From Mycteria americana (taxonomy: Eukaryota > Chordata > Aves > Ciconiiformes > Ciconiidae), in assembly GCF_035582795.1 (NCBI RefSeq), contig NC_134370.1, forward strand, positions 35,451,501 to 35,515,500: 64,000 nt of DNA. Reading direction: 5' to 3'. Positions 62,401-64,000 of this stretch are shown here, piece by piece; the stretch's first letter is position 1, and each line of letters opens with the position of its first letter. The notes under the pieces were generated by a model. It was given only the letters and a program-made list of their open reading frames with translations. It did no database searches and had not been told where the DNA came from. The position numbers and the translations under genes are program-made.

Positions 62401-64000
62401 AAGTTTAAAACTGGGGAAGAGGAGAAATAACAAATCACTTCCATTTCTTTATCTCCCACTTTCTCTCATTCAGACACACACCTCTTGGTTACAATCTGCC
62501 ATGAAAATAATCTTTCTGAAGACTACTGCATTTTCTCTTTCTGTAAATGGTCTTTCTTAAATAGCATGGTTCCCAGTTGCTGTTATACGATTATTCTTAT
62601 AACAGCAACAAAATCACCAAGCGTCATTTCATTAATTCACCCACTGAAAAACTGTTTCACAAGAAGGAAGTTACCACTGGGGATGGAGAAGGAGAATAAC
62701 ATTTGTTTGATAGTAAAGATTAATTGGAAAATAAACTGCGTAATGGATACTTGTGGAGGAATAAATAACATAATGGAATATTTGGGGTATTTTCCTATCT
62801 TTATGTACAGCAAGTAATCTATATAAATCCCCCACTCATAGAGATGAGAATAAATGCTACATAAATATTAAAATACCTTTTATAGTTACAATGGGAAACA
62901 CATCTTCCTGTGCTTTACAGCTGAAATAGCGCTTATCTGCTCTTTTCTCTCCGTGCTTTATGTAGCAGCTATTTCAGCACGCCGAATCTGCCTGCTGAGC
63001 GAGGAGGGCAGCTGTTCATCTGGTGCACATTTCCACCGCAACGACTCCGGCAGGAACATTTGCACCTCCAGCCAACGCTATTGGCATCAATGTTGCCAGC
63101 GGGATCTGCAAGATTTCCGCTCTTTCATATACCTATCGTATGACAACACTTGAATTGTGTAGGTTTGTCATTTCAGCAGACACAATTCAAGATCGCTTGA
63201 GCGTATTCTCAAAGCTCAAAAAGAATATAAACAAAGGAAATGACATGTGGTTTTATGATCATTGCTATAAAACATTTTATCAGCTGAGGGACAGTACCCC
63301 AAGCTGCAATACATATTCATATGAATGATTCTTAGTTGACCAGGTAATTCTCTTAATTTTGCTAGTTTTTTATTTATTCTAGCTTCTTAGCCATTGCCGG
63401 CCAATCTCTGTGTCAGGTTTGGGGAGGGATCTGGCCTAGAAACTGGGCATTTGAGCTTACAGAAGCAAAAATACTTTTTTGCTACCATCAGCTACTAAGA
63501 TTTGCAGAATGAGAAATATTTTCATTTTCTCCCTTCTGCTGCCCTGTCATTTTTCTGAAGTCTAAGAAGATAGGTGCCTTGAAAAGCCACCACGGGGTGG
63601 GGGGTGGAGGAAGTGAAATTAAGACTTAGACATGTAATCAGTGGTTCTGAATAAAAGATCCAAGGCACTGAAATTCTTACATTTAACGATAAGAAAATTT
63701 TCCATCAAAATCTACACCCTTTACCCAAGGAAAAAATAATTTTGAACAAAAGTTCTGTTTTCCAGTTGGATATGGTTTTGGTTGAGAAGCTTTCATCAGT
63801 TTTGATGAAGAACCCACTGAGAAGCCCCAGTTTTACTGGGCCAGAAAGGAGATGCCAGTCAGTGTCTGTTTCCCTTTTCATCATTATAGGAAGAAGTATT
63901 TATATAGAAATAGTCCCCATGCAGTTCAAAGTCTTCCATGTTCTCTGCTAAATACACTTCCTTTTTCTCACAATGAGCACATTTGCAAATCTTTTCTGGG
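62401..64000. other. Non-coding sequence at right end
   Basis: AT-rich apart from the CpG-containing segment at 62,970-63,120 and the adjoining inverted repeat. No exon is supported. Confidence 0.5.
63149..63191. repeat. 12-bp perfect inverted repeat, 19-bp loop
   Basis: CTTGAATTGTGT (63,149-63,160) pairs exactly with ACACAATTCAAG (63,180-63,191). It directly follows a CpG-containing segment (62,970-63,120) that is richer in GC than its neighbours. Confidence 0.8.

Overview
The window is vertebrate nuclear DNA, most likely from a bird, or failing that another sauropsid. Two recognisable genes lie about 5 kb apart, each in its own CpG island, with long AT-rich flanks that hold no convincing exons. 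The bird reading rests on four things: very GC-rich coding sequence with Ala/Gly/Pro-rich tracts, low repeat density, one old CR1-type LINE whose reverse-transcriptase strand is the minus strand, and scattered very old MIR-like and palindromic repeats of the kind common in sauropsids. The species cannot be told from the sequence alone.

Genes. ADO (plus strand, 22,834-23,574, intronless, 246 aa) encodes 2-aminoethanethiol (cysteamine) dioxygenase, which also oxidises N-terminal cysteines of proteins. EGR2/KROX20 (minus strand, CDS 28,459-30,231, two coding exons with a 366-bp GT-AG intron, 468 aa) encodes an immediate-early zinc-finger transcription factor. The two genes converge tail to tail, in the same order and orientation as ADO-EGR2 in human. 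They are neighbours by conserved synteny; nothing suggests a shared pathway.

Layout. 1-22,150: non-coding flank on the ADO side (the ZNF365 side in human), with MIR-like SINEs, palindromic repeats, microsatellites and candidate regulatory clusters. 22,130-23,860: ADO CpG island. 23,575 to about 26,005: ADO 3' UTR with several polyadenylation signals. 26,990-31,260: EGR2 CpG island with its 3' UTR, coding exons, intron and promoter; the promoter has a TATA-like box, a CRE, CArG/SRE boxes and ETS sites, as expected for a serum- and MAPK-inducible gene. 31,300-64,000: the upstream side of EGR2, a gene desert with a small CpG island at about 34.8 kb, palindromic repeats, an AT microsatellite, a 16-base G run, a GC-rich anomaly at 49.5 kb, candidate enhancer-like clusters and the CR1 copy at 61.5-62.4 kb.

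I found no undescribed multi-gene system. The observations most worth checking are a strong antisense splice donor inside the EGR2 core promoter, a divergent splice donor in the ADO CpG island, upstream ORFs in both presumed 5' UTRs, two GC-rich islets in AT-rich DNA, and at least eight old copies of two palindromic repeat families.
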